Shown here: positions 1 to 8,535 of the stretch, piece after piece | Layout: every line of letters begins with the position of its first letter | How positions within the stretch are numbered: position 1 is the first letter of the stretch | Origin: JABWAJ01 sp038323375 | GTDB taxonomy: Bacteria > Bacteroidota > Bacteroidia > Chitinophagales > Saprospiraceae | Reading direction: 5' to 3' | NCBI GenBank assembly: GCA_038323375.1 | Contig: JBBQGV010000013.1 | Coordinates: 23,185-87,184, forward strand | Length of the DNA: 64,000 nt | Program-made: the position numbers and the translations under genes | The notes under the pieces: generated by a model | The model's database searches: none | What the model was told of the DNA's origin: nothing | Seen by the model: only the letters and a program-made list of their open reading frames with translations

Positions 1-355
1 TGCCAAAGTAATGACGCCTCCGAGGCAACTGAGTAAGTTTAAATTTACCGTATCTCCGGCTTCCACTTCAAAATCATACACTAAGTTCAGTGAATCCCCA
101 TACCAATAATAAATCTTTCCCCCATTTTGATGCATCAAATAATCTCCTGCTTTTCTGAAATTCAAATTATTAATCACAGAATCACCAGTACATTCCACCA
201 CGTAATAATCCAGTAGCGGGTTAGGAACAGGAATAGAATCGAAATCAATCCCGATGTTTTGTACCCAACGTGCACCGATTGGCGCCCATTCTTGTTGGGA
301 AAAAAATAGAACAGCAGCACAAAAGCAGGCAAGCAGGAAGTAATATTTTTTTCAT
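1..355 (-). pseudogene. Secreted protein, 5' part, with a homopolymer frameshift
   Basis: The window edge cuts this minus-strand gene. ATG at 353-355 opens a good signal peptide (MKKILLPACLLLCC). The frame then breaks at a run of seven A on the + strand (300-306). With one base fewer the frame reads on through SIFSQQEWAPIG into about 95 sensible residues (WVQNIGIDFDSIPVPNPLLDYYVVE) up to the edge. As written, the signal-peptide frame meets a stop after about 36 residues. Either this is a real frameshift (pseudogene or slippage-controlled expression) or a homopolymer sequencing error. It starts 10 bp after the stop of the sorting-domain fragment upstream, so the two look like neighbours in a surface-protein operon. 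The mature part resembles N-termini of T9SS-exported proteins, but I cannot name a family. Confidence 0.6.
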
Positions 356-561
356 CACAACAAGTTTAATAATTCCGGAGGATTAATTTTTCTGTTTTAT
401 AAACAATGCCTTCTACGGCTGCATTAACAAAATACCCGCCTTGTGGCAATTGCAATAAATTAATGCTGGTTTTTGGCGCTTGAGCGACAAATTTTGCCAC
501 TATTTTTCCTTGCATATCAACGATCTGAATAAGGCGTTCTTTGGATGTTTCTTTATCTCCC

Positions 562-598
562 CATTCAATGGTAATTTCACCGGAAGTGGGATTCGGAT
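562..598. repeat. 37-bp direct repeat, copy 1 (T9SS CTD start)
   Basis: Identical over 37 bp to 634-670, at an offset of exactly 72 bp (24 codons). It encodes the PNPTSGEITIE segment on the minus strand. Confidence 0.9.
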
Positions 599-633
599 GT
601 AATATCAGACTTATCAGGTGCAGAAGTTATTAT

Positions 634-670
634 CATTCAATGGTAATTTCACCGGAAGTGGGATTCGGAT
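634..670. repeat. 37-bp direct repeat, copy 2 (T9SS CTD start)
   Basis: Second identical copy. It is followed on the minus strand by TGA TAA TAA instead of the TGG GGA GAT of copy 1, so this copy is a dead end. Confidence 0.9.
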
Positions 671-985
671 ATAGCTTCATAGCTTCGGGTGCCAGCACAA
701 GGTCTTGGGCAGAAGTAGTTGTTTGCAGTTGAGTATACAAAGTAACGATAAAAAAAACTTCCGAATCAATAGCTGCTTTAGGGTATATTATGTTAAAAAA
801 TGAGAAGTGAGCGGTAGGAACATCGGCGTGAATAAAACCTCCGTTTTTTTACTCCTCCCGCCTCCTGTACTCATGGCACCTCTTTTCTCTTTCAGGCAGC
901 CGAAGAAACTCGTTTACATAATCAACGGTCAACCTCAATAGAGATAAAGAATTTGACTTCTGGCAAAATTTCGCGAATATTTGCG

Positions 986-1111
986 AACTCCCGTTGCAGG
1001 GACAAGTTTTGCGAGGTATTGTTTCCAGCAAAGAGCGCTAAGGATACGCCAAGTCCGCAAATCAGGACGCCACACTTAGCGTCCTCCCGTTTCACGGGAC
1101 AAGTTGTGCGA
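986..1111. repeat. REP-like intergenic motif, two copies
   Basis: Two copies of a short palindromic motif, CCCGTTGCAGGGACAAGTTT at 990 and CCCGTTTCACGGGACAAGTT at 1086, each followed by TGCGA. A third copy lies at 49127-49150. The CCCG...CGGG arms can pair. The stretch 850-1236 otherwise holds no gene I can support. Confidence 0.55.
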
Positions 1112-1236
1112 TCCCTCTGCGCCTTTTGCGGGAAATTTTAGACGTAAAGGACGCAAAGAAGCTGCTCGTATAATCAAAAGTATTTGTTTTCAGCTAATTA
1201 ACACCCGGAACCAAGTTGAGTGATAAAAACTGGAAT

Positions 1237-1827
1237 ATGGATAGAAATGACGCTCTTGAACACCTTCGCACCATGATCTGGCAAATCACGCCCCTGCCCG
1301 ATGCAGAATGGCAGGCTTTTTCCGCCATCTGGCAGCCCTTTTCCGCAAAGCGCAAAACCATCCTCACCACCGAAGGAGAAACAGAAAAACACCTGTACTT
1401 CGTGCTCGAAGGCGTGCAACGCGCCTACGCGGTGGGCGAAGACGGGCGGGAAGCGACGCTGGTTTTTACCTACCCCTTTTCTTTTTCGGGCGTAGCCGAT
1501 TCGCTGTTGCTGCAACAACCTTCCCGCTACTGGTTTGAAACCCTGACGCCAAGCTCGTTTTTGCGCGCGCCTTTCCGGCAATTCGACGATGTGCTGCTGC
1601 AATATCCGCTGTTGGAACGCATGATCCGCCTCGCCTTGAGCCACACGCTGGCCGGGGTGCTGATCCGGCAGATCGAACTGCAATCTTTCACCGCAGAACA
1701 GCGGTTTCGGGCCTTACTGACGCGCAGTCCGCACATCCTGCAATTGGTGCCGCATAAATATTTGGCCAATTATTTGGGGATGGATGCGACTAATTTTAGT
1801 AAGTTTTTGGGGAGTGTCAGGGTATAA
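1237..1827 (+). CDS. Crp/Fnr-family transcriptional regulator
   Basis: A 196-residue cytoplasmic regulator. The N-terminal half is a cNMP-binding-like barrel (motifs ILTTEGETEKHLYFVLEG and FTYPFSFSGV). The C-terminal part is the short helix-turn-helix typical of Bacteroidota members, ending YLGMDATNFSKFL. The canonical cyclic-nucleotide phosphate-binding RxS signature is not evident, so the ligand is unknown. The first in-frame ATG (1237) is preferred over TTG 1216 because the A-rich stretch upstream suits it. The SDR oxidoreductase starts 17 bp downstream on the same strand, so the two are probably co-transcribed and the regulator may control that operon. Confidence 0.85.
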   Translation: MDRNDALEHLRTMIWQITPLPDAEWQAFSAIWQPFSAKRKTILTTEGETEKHLYFVLEGVQRAYAVGEDGREATLVFTYPFSFSGVADSLLLQQPSRYWFETLTPSSFLRAPFRQFDDVLLQYPLLERMIRLALSHTLAGVLIRQIELQSFTAEQRFRALLTRSPHILQLVPHKYLANYLGMDATNFSKFLGSVRV

Positions 1828-1844
1828 TTTGCGAACTTTATACC

Positions 1845-2606
1845 ATGGAAAAACCTAAAATTGCGCTCATTACTGGCGGTAGCCGCGGACTGGGAAAAAG
1901 CATGGCTCTGCATTTGGCCGCAAGCGGCAGGGATGTTGTCATCACCTACCACTCTAAAAAAGAAGAAGCGGAAGCGGTCGTCGCCGAAATTCAGGAAATG
2001 GGCAGGAAAGCTGCCGCGCTGCAATTCGATGTTGGCGACCTGAATACGTTCGATGCTTTTCTGGCGCAACTTGCCGCCAGCCTGAAATCTGTTTTTGGCC
2101 GCGACACCTTCGATTTCCTCCTCAACAATGCCGGGTATGGTGCTACCATCCCAATTGTACAGGTGAAAGAAGCCGATTTTGATCAAATGCTGAACGTGCA
2201 TTTCAAAGGCGTTTATTTCCTGACCCAAAAAGCGCTGCCCATGATGGCCGATGGTGGCCGCATCCTCAACATCTCTACCGGAACAACGCGTTTTTGCGTG
2301 CCTGGCTATTCGGTGTATGCGTCTATGAAAAGTGCAGTCGAGACCTTTACAAAGTATTTAGCCAAAGAAATCGGTGCCCGTGGTATGACGGCTAACGTCC
2401 TCGCCCCGGGGCCGATTGAAACGGATTTCAACAACGCAGCCATTCGTTCCAATCCGCAAATGAAAGCTTTTCTTACCGCTCAAACGCCGCTTGGAAGGGT
2501 AGGCGAGGCCGACGACATCGGCAGATTAGCCGCTTTATTGTGTTCGGACCAGGCAGGCTGGATCAACGGCCAGCGCATCGAAGCGAGCGGGGGGATTAAT
2601 TTGTGA
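1845..2606 (+). CDS. SDR-family NAD(P)-dependent oxidoreductase
   Basis: A 253-residue classical short-chain dehydrogenase/reductase. The Rossmann cofactor loop TGGSRGLG is at residues 10-17 and NNAG at about 94-97. Catalytic Ser is near 144 in ISTGT, and the YxxxK pair is Tyr158/Lys162 in YASMK. The PGPIETDF segment follows and the C-terminus is GQRIEASGGINL. Length and motif order match 3-oxoacyl-ACP reductase-like SDRs. The substrate cannot be read from the sequence. It lies 17 bp after the Crp/Fnr gene and 79 bp before the DinB gene, all on the + strand. Confidence 0.9.
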   Translation: MEKPKIALITGGSRGLGKSMALHLAASGRDVVITYHSKKEEAEAVVAEIQEMGRKAAALQFDVGDLNTFDAFLAQLAASLKSVFGRDTFDFLLNNAGYGATIPIVQVKEADFDQMLNVHFKGVYFLTQKALPMMADGGRILNISTGTTRFCVPGYSVYASMKSAVETFTKYLAKEIGARGMTANVLAPGPIETDFNNAAIRSNPQMKAFLTAQTPLGRVGEADDIGRLAALLCSDQAGWINGQRIEASGGINL

Positions 2607-2685
2607 TTTTGGAAAATCTTGGTTTTTACCAAGAATCACTTGATTGCAATCCCTGACTTTTGTGGGATCAAAAAAAACAAAAGTC

Positions 2686-3282
2686 ATGTACCAAACCACT
2701 CAGTTTCTCGAAGATTTGCAAAGCCAAACCGAAGCATTGCTCCAGCAGGCAATCAGCGAATGGCAAATGTTGCCGCCCGCCGTGCTGGCAAAGCAACCCG
2801 CGCCCGGCCAATGGAGCGCTGCCCAGTGCCTCGAACACCTTAATCATTATAGCCGCTATTACCTGCCTGCGATTGAAAAAGCGATTGCGGCAGGTAATGG
2901 CAAGCGTTCTTCTGCAACCTTTAGCGCTGGCTGGCTTGGCGCTTATTTCACAAAGTTGATGTTGCCACAGGCCAACGGCTCGCTGAAGTCGAAAATGCAG
3001 GCACCTAAAAATGCCGTACCTTCCCAGGCACCCGATCCCCTTGCTGTGCTCGCCGAATTTATTGACCACCAGGAAACTCTGCTCAAACTGCTCGATCAGG
3101 CCGCAACGGTAAACATCGGTCGGTTGCGCGTTCCCATTTCCATCGCCCCCTGGATTCGCCTGAAACTGGGCGACACCTTTGCTTTTCTGATTGCACACCA
3201 GCAACGGCATGTGGTTCAAATGACGCGGGCGATTGAGGCGGCGCGGAATGCATTGCCGGCTGCGAATTTGCCAACTTTTTAA
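2686..3282 (+). CDS. DinB-family protein (putative metal-dependent enzyme)
   Basis: A 198-residue four-helix-bundle protein of the DinB/YfiT type. Family metal ligands are visible as HLNHYSR (His51/His54) and the late HQQRHVVQ segment near residue 173, and WSAAQCLEHL is the typical first motif. Some relatives are thiol-dependent S-transferases, but the activity here is unknown. I chose ATG 2686 (MYQTTQFLEDL) over the upstream alternative start at 2644 because it aligns with the usual DinB N-terminus and follows an A-rich stretch. The stop overlaps by 4 bp the stop of the convergent ferredoxin-NADP reductase gene. Confidence 0.8.
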   Translation: MYQTTQFLEDLQSQTEALLQQAISEWQMLPPAVLAKQPAPGQWSAAQCLEHLNHYSRYYLPAIEKAIAAGNGKRSSATFSAGWLGAYFTKLMLPQANGSLKSKMQAPKNAVPSQAPDPLAVLAEFIDHQETLLKLLDQAATVNIGRLRVPISIAPWIRLKLGDTFAFLIAHQQRHVVQMTRAIEAARNALPAANLPTF

Positions 3283-4283
3283 AACGCTTCCACCCCGTTC
3301 ACCGTGGTATACTTAAAACTCAGCTTCTTGTCTGGGTAGATGTACTTGAAGGCCGACTGGCACATGAGGGTGGCTTCGTGGAACCCGCAGAGGATGAGTT
3401 TCAATTTACCCGGATAGGTATTGATGTCGCCGACGGCGTAAATGCCGGGCACATTGGTGCTGTAATCGAGGGTATTGACTTCGATGGCGTTTTTATCAAT
3501 GTTCAAACCCCACTCACCGATTGGACCCAATTTTGGCGACAAGCCAAAAAGCGGAATAAAATGGTCGGCAGGGTAAGCTTTGTCGCCTTCCGTATTGTGG
3601 CGAACAATTACATCGGTCAGTTTGCCATTGCCGTTAAGGCCCACCGCTTGCGAATCGGTCAGTAGGGAAATTTTTCCGGTGTGTACCAGTTCCAATACTT
3701 TTTCAACCGAATCGGGTGCGCCGCGAAACTCCTGACGGCGGTGAATCAGCGTCACCTTTCCGGCTACTTCAGCCAGGAAGATGGTCCAATCGAGTGCCGA
3801 ATCCCCGCCTCCGGCAATGACCACGCGTTTGTTGCGGTATACTTCTGGGTCTTTGATGATGTATTCGACGCCGTTGTCTTCAAATTGCGCTAAGTTGTCA
3901 ATCGGCGGTTTGCGCGGTTCAAAACACCCCAAACCGCCGGCAATGGCAATCACCGGCGCTTCCATAACCGTCCCCCGGTTGGTGGTTACACGGAACAACT
4001 TCTCTTCCACGCGCTCCACCGTTTCTGCGCGCTCGCCCAGCGTAAAGCCGGGTTTGAACGGCTCAATTTGCGCCATCAGGTTATCTACCAATTCTCCGGC
4101 GAGGATGGTGGGGTAACCCGGGATGTCGTAAATGGGCTTTTTTGGATAAATTTCGGTGAGTTGTCCGCCAGGGAGGCCCAGCGTATCAACAAGGTGGCAG
4201 CGCATTTTCAGCAGTCCTGCCTCAAAAACCGTGAACAACCCGACCGGGCCTGCTCCGATAATTAATAGGTCTGTACGAATCAT
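3279..4283 (-). CDS. Ferredoxin-NADP reductase, thioredoxin-reductase-like type
   Basis: A 334-residue flavoprotein. The FAD-binding IIGAGPVGL is at residues 8-16, the NADP(H)-binding VIAGGGDSALDW near 160, and the C-terminal GIYAVGDINTYPGKLKLI FAD motif is present. It lacks the CxxC redox pair of true thioredoxin reductase, which fits the YumC-type ferredoxin/flavodoxin-NADP reductases that move electrons between NADPH and ferredoxin in the cytoplasm. ATG 4281-4283 (MIRTDLLIIG) is the family start; the longer upstream frame lacks conservation. The gene is divergent from the RelA/SpoT gene across about 280 bp and convergent with the DinB gene. Confidence 0.9.
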   Translation of the reverse strand: MIRTDLLIIGAGPVGLFTVFEAGLLKMRCHLVDTLGLPGGQLTEIYPKKPIYDIPGYPTILAGELVDNLMAQIEPFKPGFTLGERAETVERVEEKLFRVTTNRGTVMEAPVIAIAGGLGCFEPRKPPIDNLAQFEDNGVEYIIKDPEVYRNKRVVIAGGGDSALDWTIFLAEVAGKVTLIHRRQEFRGAPDSVEKVLELVHTGKISLLTDSQAVGLNGNGKLTDVIVRHNTEGDKAYPADHFIPLFGLSPKLGPIGEWGLNIDKNAIEVNTLDYSTNVPGIYAVGDINTYPGKLKLILCGFHEATLMCQSAFKYIYPDKKLSFKYTTVNGVEAF

Positions 4284-4370
4284 TTCTTGTTTGAACTCAA
4301 ATTCGCGCCAAAGATAGCTTATGAATACAACACGTAGGAATGTTTTGTTTTTTAAACAACATTTTTTCAT

Positions 4371-4378
4371 TAGCTTTG
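4371..4378 (+). promoter_or_regulatory. Candidate Bacteroidota -7 box upstream of the RSH gene
   Basis: TAGCTTTG matches the TAnnTTTG -7 box. The nearest upstream TTG (4345) gives a 23-bp spacer, longer than the 20 bp of the better promoters in this window, so support is weak. The rest of 4284-4560 holds no gene I can support. Confidence 0.3.
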
Positions 4379-4560
4379 TATAAACTGAAAAGCAGCTTGT
4401 CAGGCATATTGTGCGTTTCAAGTATAAGGTTGTCTTCATCATACTTTCCACTCCCTGTTTTCAAGCTAAAGCAATAGCGGTACATTGAAGTAAAGCACAT
4501 GCGGTGTGGAAAGCGTGTTCACAGCGGGAAATTGTCATACCATATATTATTGTTACAGCC

Positions 4561-6789
4561 ATGCCAGAGCTATTGGAAATTCAACAGGACGAGGAGAAAA
4601 AACTGATACAGGGGGCTTATCGGAAATTGCTGCGCACCATGCCGGCCGATATGGAAAAGCTGGACCGCAAAAATATTCGCATGGCTTATGAACTTGCCGT
4701 GGAAGCGCACAGCAAGCAACGCCGAAAATCGGGTGAACCTTATATCCTGCATCCAATTGCCGTTGCCAAAATCTGTGCGGAAGAAATTGGGCTGGGCCCA
4801 ACCGCTATTATATGCGCGCTGCTGCACGACGTAGTGGAAGATACGGACGTAACCCTTACGGACATCAAAGAAAAATTTGGCGACCGCATCGCCAAAATGG
4901 TGGACGGGCTGACCAAATTGGACGCCGCTTACACCACTGACAGCCACCAGGCCGAAAATTTCCGAAAAGTACTCAGCACCTTAGTAGAAGATGTGCGGAT
5001 CGTGCTCATTAAAATGGCCGACCGCCTCCATAATATGCGCACCCTGGGATCTATGCCCCGGGAAAAGCAATTGAAAATCGCCGCCGAAACGAGTTTCATC
5101 TACGCGCCGCTGGCACACCGCTTAGGTCTTTACGCCGTCAAAACGGAATTTCTTGATCTTTGTATGAAAATTACGGATCCGGATACCTATCGGGACATTG
5201 CCCAAAAACTGAAGCAAACCAAACGCGGTCGAACAGACTACATCAACGAATTTACGGCACCGCTGATCACCCGCCTCGACTTGCTGGAAACGCCTTTTCG
5301 CATCATCGGCAGGCCCAAGTCCATTTTTTCCATCTGGAATAAAATCAAAGGCAAACAAGTTAAATTCGAAGAAATTTACGACCTCTTTGCCATCCGCATC
5401 ATTTTAGACGCGCCGCCTGAAAAAGAAAAAATGGTTTGCTGGCAGGCTTATTCCATCGTTACCGACGTTTACCGGCCTATTCCGGAGCGCCTCAAAGACT
5501 GGATCACCTGGCCCAAGCTGAACGGATACGAATCGCTGCACACCACCGTGATGGGGAATGAAGGACGCTTTGTGGAAGTTCAGATTCGTACGGAGCGAAT
5601 GGACGAAATCGCTGAACGCGGGTATGCTGCACACTGGAAATACAAAGAAATCAAACAACAACAGGATACTTACGAACGCTGGCTCGACAGCGTCCGGGAA
5701 ATGCTGGAGGATCCGAACCTTGATGCAGTGGAGTTTTTGGGCGATTTTAAAGCCAATACCCTTTTTAGCGACGAAATTTACGTCTATACGCCCAAAGGCG
5801 ACATGAAGGTGTTGCCAGCCGGCGCAACTGCGTTGGATTTTGCGTTCAGCATCCACTCTGATCTGGGGTACCATTGCTCCAGCGTTCGGGTAAACAACCG
5901 CATTGTGCCAATGGGGCACAAGCTGGAGAATGGCGATCGGTTGGAAGTCATCACCAATAAAAATCAACGGCCAAACGAAGATTGGCTGAAGATGGTCGTG
6001 ACGGGCAAAGCGCGTTCGAAGATCCGGTCTTCTATGAAGGAAGAGCGGCGCCGACAGGGAGAAATTGGTCGGGAAGCGCTGACCCGCAAACTTAAAAACC
6101 TCAAGGTGGAATACGAACCGGCTGTGGAATTGCTGGTTCGGCATTTTGAATTTGCCTCCCATATTGACCTGTACTTTGAAATTGCGATGGGGCGGCTGAC
6201 CATTCCCAATATTTTTAAGCGTTTTCGGGTGGAAGGCACGAAATTGGTGGAATTGGAAAAAATTGTGCCCGAAAGCAATAAAGACGTGGACGACGGAAAA
6301 CCGCCGAGGTCGTCTAAGAACCGGTACATCAACAAGCCCCGGCTGATGGTGAACGGTGAACTCGCCGACGAATACGATTTCAGTTTTGCCACCTGTTGCA
6401 ATCCCTTGCCGGGAGACGCTATTTTTGCTTATGTAACCCAAACTGCCGGACTGAAAATACACCGCATCAACTGCCCTAATGCCACCAATATGATGGTGAA
6501 CTATGGCTACCGGGTGATGAAGGCAGAATGGGTGGCCATTGGAAGTTCGCATTTTGTGGCTAACCTTAGAATAACGGGCATAGACAATGGCCCTGGCGTC
6601 ATTGAGGTGCTCACCAAGAAGATCTCCTCTGATTTGAAGCTGAATATCCGTGCCTTTTCGATAAAAGGAGACCAGGGCTATTTTGAAGGAGAGGTCAGTT
6701 TGCTGGTCTCCAATGCAGATCAGCTCAATTCAGCCATTCAGGCGCTGAAAAGTTTGGAGAACGTTTCTTCGGTTCAACGATTCGAATAA
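4561..6789 (+). CDS. rsh: Bifunctional (p)ppGpp synthetase/hydrolase (RelA/SpoT homologue)
   Basis: A 742-residue long RSH protein controlling the stringent-response alarmone. The HD hydrolase domain is intact: HPIAVAKI near residue 64 and the metal-binding HDVVED at 89-94. The synthetase domain follows, with RPKSIFSIWNKIKGK, LNGYESLHTTV and EVQIRT. Then come a TGS domain (YVYTPKGDMKVLPAGATALDFAF), a zinc-finger-like CCNPLPGD segment and a C-terminal ACT domain. Intact HD residues suggest it can degrade as well as make (p)ppGpp. ATG 4561 (MPELLEIQQDEE) is preferred over GTG 4504, whose extra 19 residues are not family-like. The stop codon lies inside the terminal repeat of a MITE-like element. 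Confidence 0.95.
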   Translation: MPELLEIQQDEEKKLIQGAYRKLLRTMPADMEKLDRKNIRMAYELAVEAHSKQRRKSGEPYILHPIAVAKICAEEIGLGPTAIICALLHDVVEDTDVTLTDIKEKFGDRIAKMVDGLTKLDAAYTTDSHQAENFRKVLSTLVEDVRIVLIKMADRLHNMRTLGSMPREKQLKIAAETSFIYAPLAHRLGLYAVKTEFLDLCMKITDPDTYRDIAQKLKQTKRGRTDYINEFTAPLITRLDLLETPFRIIGRPKSIFSIWNKIKGKQVKFEEIYDLFAIRIILDAPPEKEKMVCWQAYSIVTDVYRPIPERLKDWITWPKLNGYESLHTTVMGNEGRFVEVQIRTERMDEIAERGYAAHWKYKEIKQQQDTYERWLDSVREMLEDPNLDAVEFLGDFKANTLFSDEIYVYTPKGDMKVLPAGATALDFAFSIHSDLGYHCSSVRVNNRIVPMGHKLENGDRLEVITNKNQRPNEDWLKMVVTGKARSKIRSSMKEERRRQGEIGREALTRKLKNLKVEYEPAVELLVRHFEFASHIDLYFEIAMGRLTIPNIFKRFRVEGTKLVELEKIVPESNKDVDDGKPPRSSKNRYINKPRLMVNGELADEYDFSFATCCNPLPGDAIFAYVTQTAGLKIHRINCPNATNMMVNYGYRVMKAEWVAIGSSHFVANLRITGIDNGPGVIEVLTKKISSDLKLNIRAFSIKGDQGYFEGEVSLLVSNADQLNSAIQALKSLENVSSVQRFE

Positions 6790-6940
6790 TTGGTGTCTGT
6801 CTTTATAGTCCGATAGCTGCGTTACGATCGGCTCCAAAAACGGTCATTTACGCGAGTAGACTCCCATTTTTGGGGTCTTCGCGTGCCTTGCTCTCGAACA
6901 CTAAAGAACAGACACGAGACTGAATGGACGGACAATAATT
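6788..6940 (-). mobile_element. MITE-like palindromic element, copy A
   Basis: A 153-bp element bounded by AATTGGTGTCTGTC (6788-6801) and the inverted GACGGACAATAATT (6927-6940). It contains the core TTTACGCGAGTA flanked by GCTCCAAAAA / TTTTTGGGGT stem arms. It is homologous in reverse orientation to copies at 23006, 49222 and 57261. The RSH stop codon TAA (6787-6789) overlaps its left end. Confidence 0.75.
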
Positions 6941-7385
6941 AAACTAAGCAAAAAAAAATACATACCGTTTCCTTCTGTGGAGCTACCGTTCCGTAAAAAT
7001 TTCGGATTTTGATGCCAAAACAGGCAAAAATGATCAAACAGGGCTTGGATAATTCAAAAGTCTGCCGTATTATTGCATTGTGATTAAGAGAAAAGAGATC
7101 AACTTTCCGGTACATCTCTATAACTTCTTCTAATCACACGTTTGACGACAATACCCTTAAAGATTAAATGATACTCCGCACACATATCCCAGTATGTGTT
7201 TCTGCTACTTACTTTGATAACACTTCCCGTGTACTGCTCAGAGCATCCTGCTCTCGTGCGTTTCCATTTATTTTGTATTTCGTTTAGAGATTTTGCTGAC
7301 TAACGTATTTGGCTTAACGCCACTTGAACGAGTCATACCCTGTGATCGAAACGACAGATTTATCCAACTTCAAAAATGGTTGCGC
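6941..7385. other. Intergenic region and likely leader of the beta-helix gene
   Basis: AT-rich stretch without a supportable gene. It presumably holds the promoter of the downstream secreted protein, but I see no clean TTG-N20-TAnnTTTG match. Confidence 0.4.
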
Positions 7386-8402
7386 GTGAAAAGAGTATCA
7401 TTACTTACCGTATGTCTGATGGTTGTGTTCCTACAAGCGAATGCAAGAGTAATCTTCGTGAAAGCTGTCGCCAATGGCAATGGCGCCTCCTGGTCGAATG
7501 CTTTCGGTGATTTACAGCAAGCGCTGAAATCAGCAAAAGCAGGCGATGAAATCTGGGTAGCAGCCGGAGTTTATACCCCTACGAAAAGCAACGACCGTAT
7601 GGTTGCTTTCTCGATCCCAAGCGGTGTTAAAATGGTTGGCGGTTTTGCCGGCAATGAAACGGCGCTCCAGCAGCGCAATATCCAGGCCAACCCAACCACG
7701 TTGAGCGGCGAAATCGGCACCATCTCTCAGGAAGACAATTCTTACACCGTTATCTATACGCGCCACGCTGGCAGCGATACTGAAATTGACGGTTTTATCA
7801 TCAGTGGCGGACATGCGAACGGCATTGGCAACATCGGTGATATGAAAGTTTGCGGCGGCGCATGGTTCAACGATGGCTCGAATGGCGAATCTTCTCCGGT
7901 TGTTCGCAACTGCATTTTCCAGGATAATGTAGCCCGCAACGGCGGTGCCATCTACAACTTCGCTAAAAACGGCGTTTGCAACCCAATGATTGAAAATTGC
8001 CTGTTCGCTGGCAACAGCGCTGACCTTGACGGCGGCGCGATCTTCAACGACGGCAACTCAGGCGTTTGCAACCCGGTCATTGACAATTGCAACTTCACAC
8101 GCAATGCCGCCACTTACGGCGCTTGCATCCTGAATGTAGGCAAAAACGGCCAGTGCCGCCCACTGATCAACGAAAGCGCTTTCACCAACAATACTTCTTT
8201 AGTTCGCGGTAGCGTTGTTTACAACCACCGGGAGCAAGGTTCGAACTGCGAAGCAACGATGACTTCCTGCCGCACGGATGACAACGATTCGATGGTTGGC
8301 AAAGAAGTAAGCAACACGCTGAACGGCGAAAACAGCAATTTAGAAGCAAAAAAGACCGGCAAAACTTCGGGCATCCGGGTAATTGTTACGGGTAAGAACT
8401 AA
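7386..8402 (+). CDS. Secreted right-handed beta-helix protein
   Basis: A 338-residue exported protein of the polymorphic-outer-membrane/beta-helix type. I chose the GTG at 7386 because it begins a textbook signal peptide (MKRVSLLTVCLMVVFLQANA). The longer TTG frame from 7293 puts 31 unlikely residues before it. The mature start, GNGASWSNAFGDLQQALKSA and GDEIWVAAGVYTPT, is the standard opening of these beta-helix surface proteins. Repeated coils follow, of the form NPVIDNCNF / NGGAIYNF / DGGAIFND, about 28 residues per turn with N-C and GGA-I-N motifs. No T9SS sorting domain is visible; the C-terminus ends in a basic TGKTSGIRVIVTGKN. A strong terminator follows. Confidence 0.75.
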   Translation: MKRVSLLTVCLMVVFLQANARVIFVKAVANGNGASWSNAFGDLQQALKSAKAGDEIWVAAGVYTPTKSNDRMVAFSIPSGVKMVGGFAGNETALQQRNIQANPTTLSGEIGTISQEDNSYTVIYTRHAGSDTEIDGFIISGGHANGIGNIGDMKVCGGAWFNDGSNGESSPVVRNCIFQDNVARNGGAIYNFAKNGVCNPMIENCLFAGNSADLDGGAIFNDGNSGVCNPVIDNCNFTRNAATYGACILNVGKNGQCRPLINESAFTNNTSLVRGSVVYNHREQGSNCEATMTSCRTDDNDSMVGKEVSNTLNGENSNLEAKKTGKTSGIRVIVTGKN

Positions 8403-8441
8403 TTCAAACTGTAATTTTTTTTCCACGCACCATATTTTAGT

Positions 8442-8482
8442 AAGAAGCCGGACTGGGAGTTTCCCAATCCGGCTTCTTTCAT
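8442..8482 (+). terminator. Rho-independent terminator
   Basis: Arms 8442-8457 and 8463-8478 (AAGAAGCCGGACTGGG / CCCAATCCGGCTTCTT, one mismatch) close a 5-nt loop, followed by a T-rich tail. It lies 40 bp after the beta-helix gene. Confidence 0.85.
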
Positions 8483-8535
8483 TTTGTACATTTGCTCCTG
8501 CAAGCATCTTTTTCATCAATCAATAAGACAACAGT

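Larger units (their letters stand above)
366..848 (-). pseudogene. Remnant of T9SS-exported surface proteins with duplicated sorting-domain start
   Basis: On the minus strand, codons from about 848 to 634 read a C-terminal stretch ending QDLVLAPEAMKLYPNPTSG EITIE and then a TGA. Twenty-four codons further on the same frame repeats PNPTSGEITIE, now followed by WGDKE and a full type IX C-terminal sorting domain (IQIVDMQGKIV, LPQGGYFVNA, KTEKLILRNY, stop 366-368). There is no start codon at the 5' end. The PNPTSG start, the central GKIV and the final basic-aromatic strand are hallmarks of the Por/T9SS CTD. The simplest reading is two surface-protein tails joined by recombination in the conserved CTD, leaving a broken gene. 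An assembly artefact at the repeat is possible. Confidence 0.6.

Noticed and set aside
849..1141. Short overlapping ORFs around 850-1140
   Set aside because: They run through the REP-like repeats on opposite strands and look like chance frames.
4297..4500. N-terminal extension of the ferredoxin-NADP reductase and a 67-codon minus ORF
   Set aside because: The family start is MIRTDLLIIG at 4283. The upstream residues are not conserved-looking and cover the promoter region.
5404..6552. Long minus-strand frame (382 codons) inside the RSH gene
   Set aside because: It is an antisense shadow of a strongly conserved gene, and its residues show no domain or signal.
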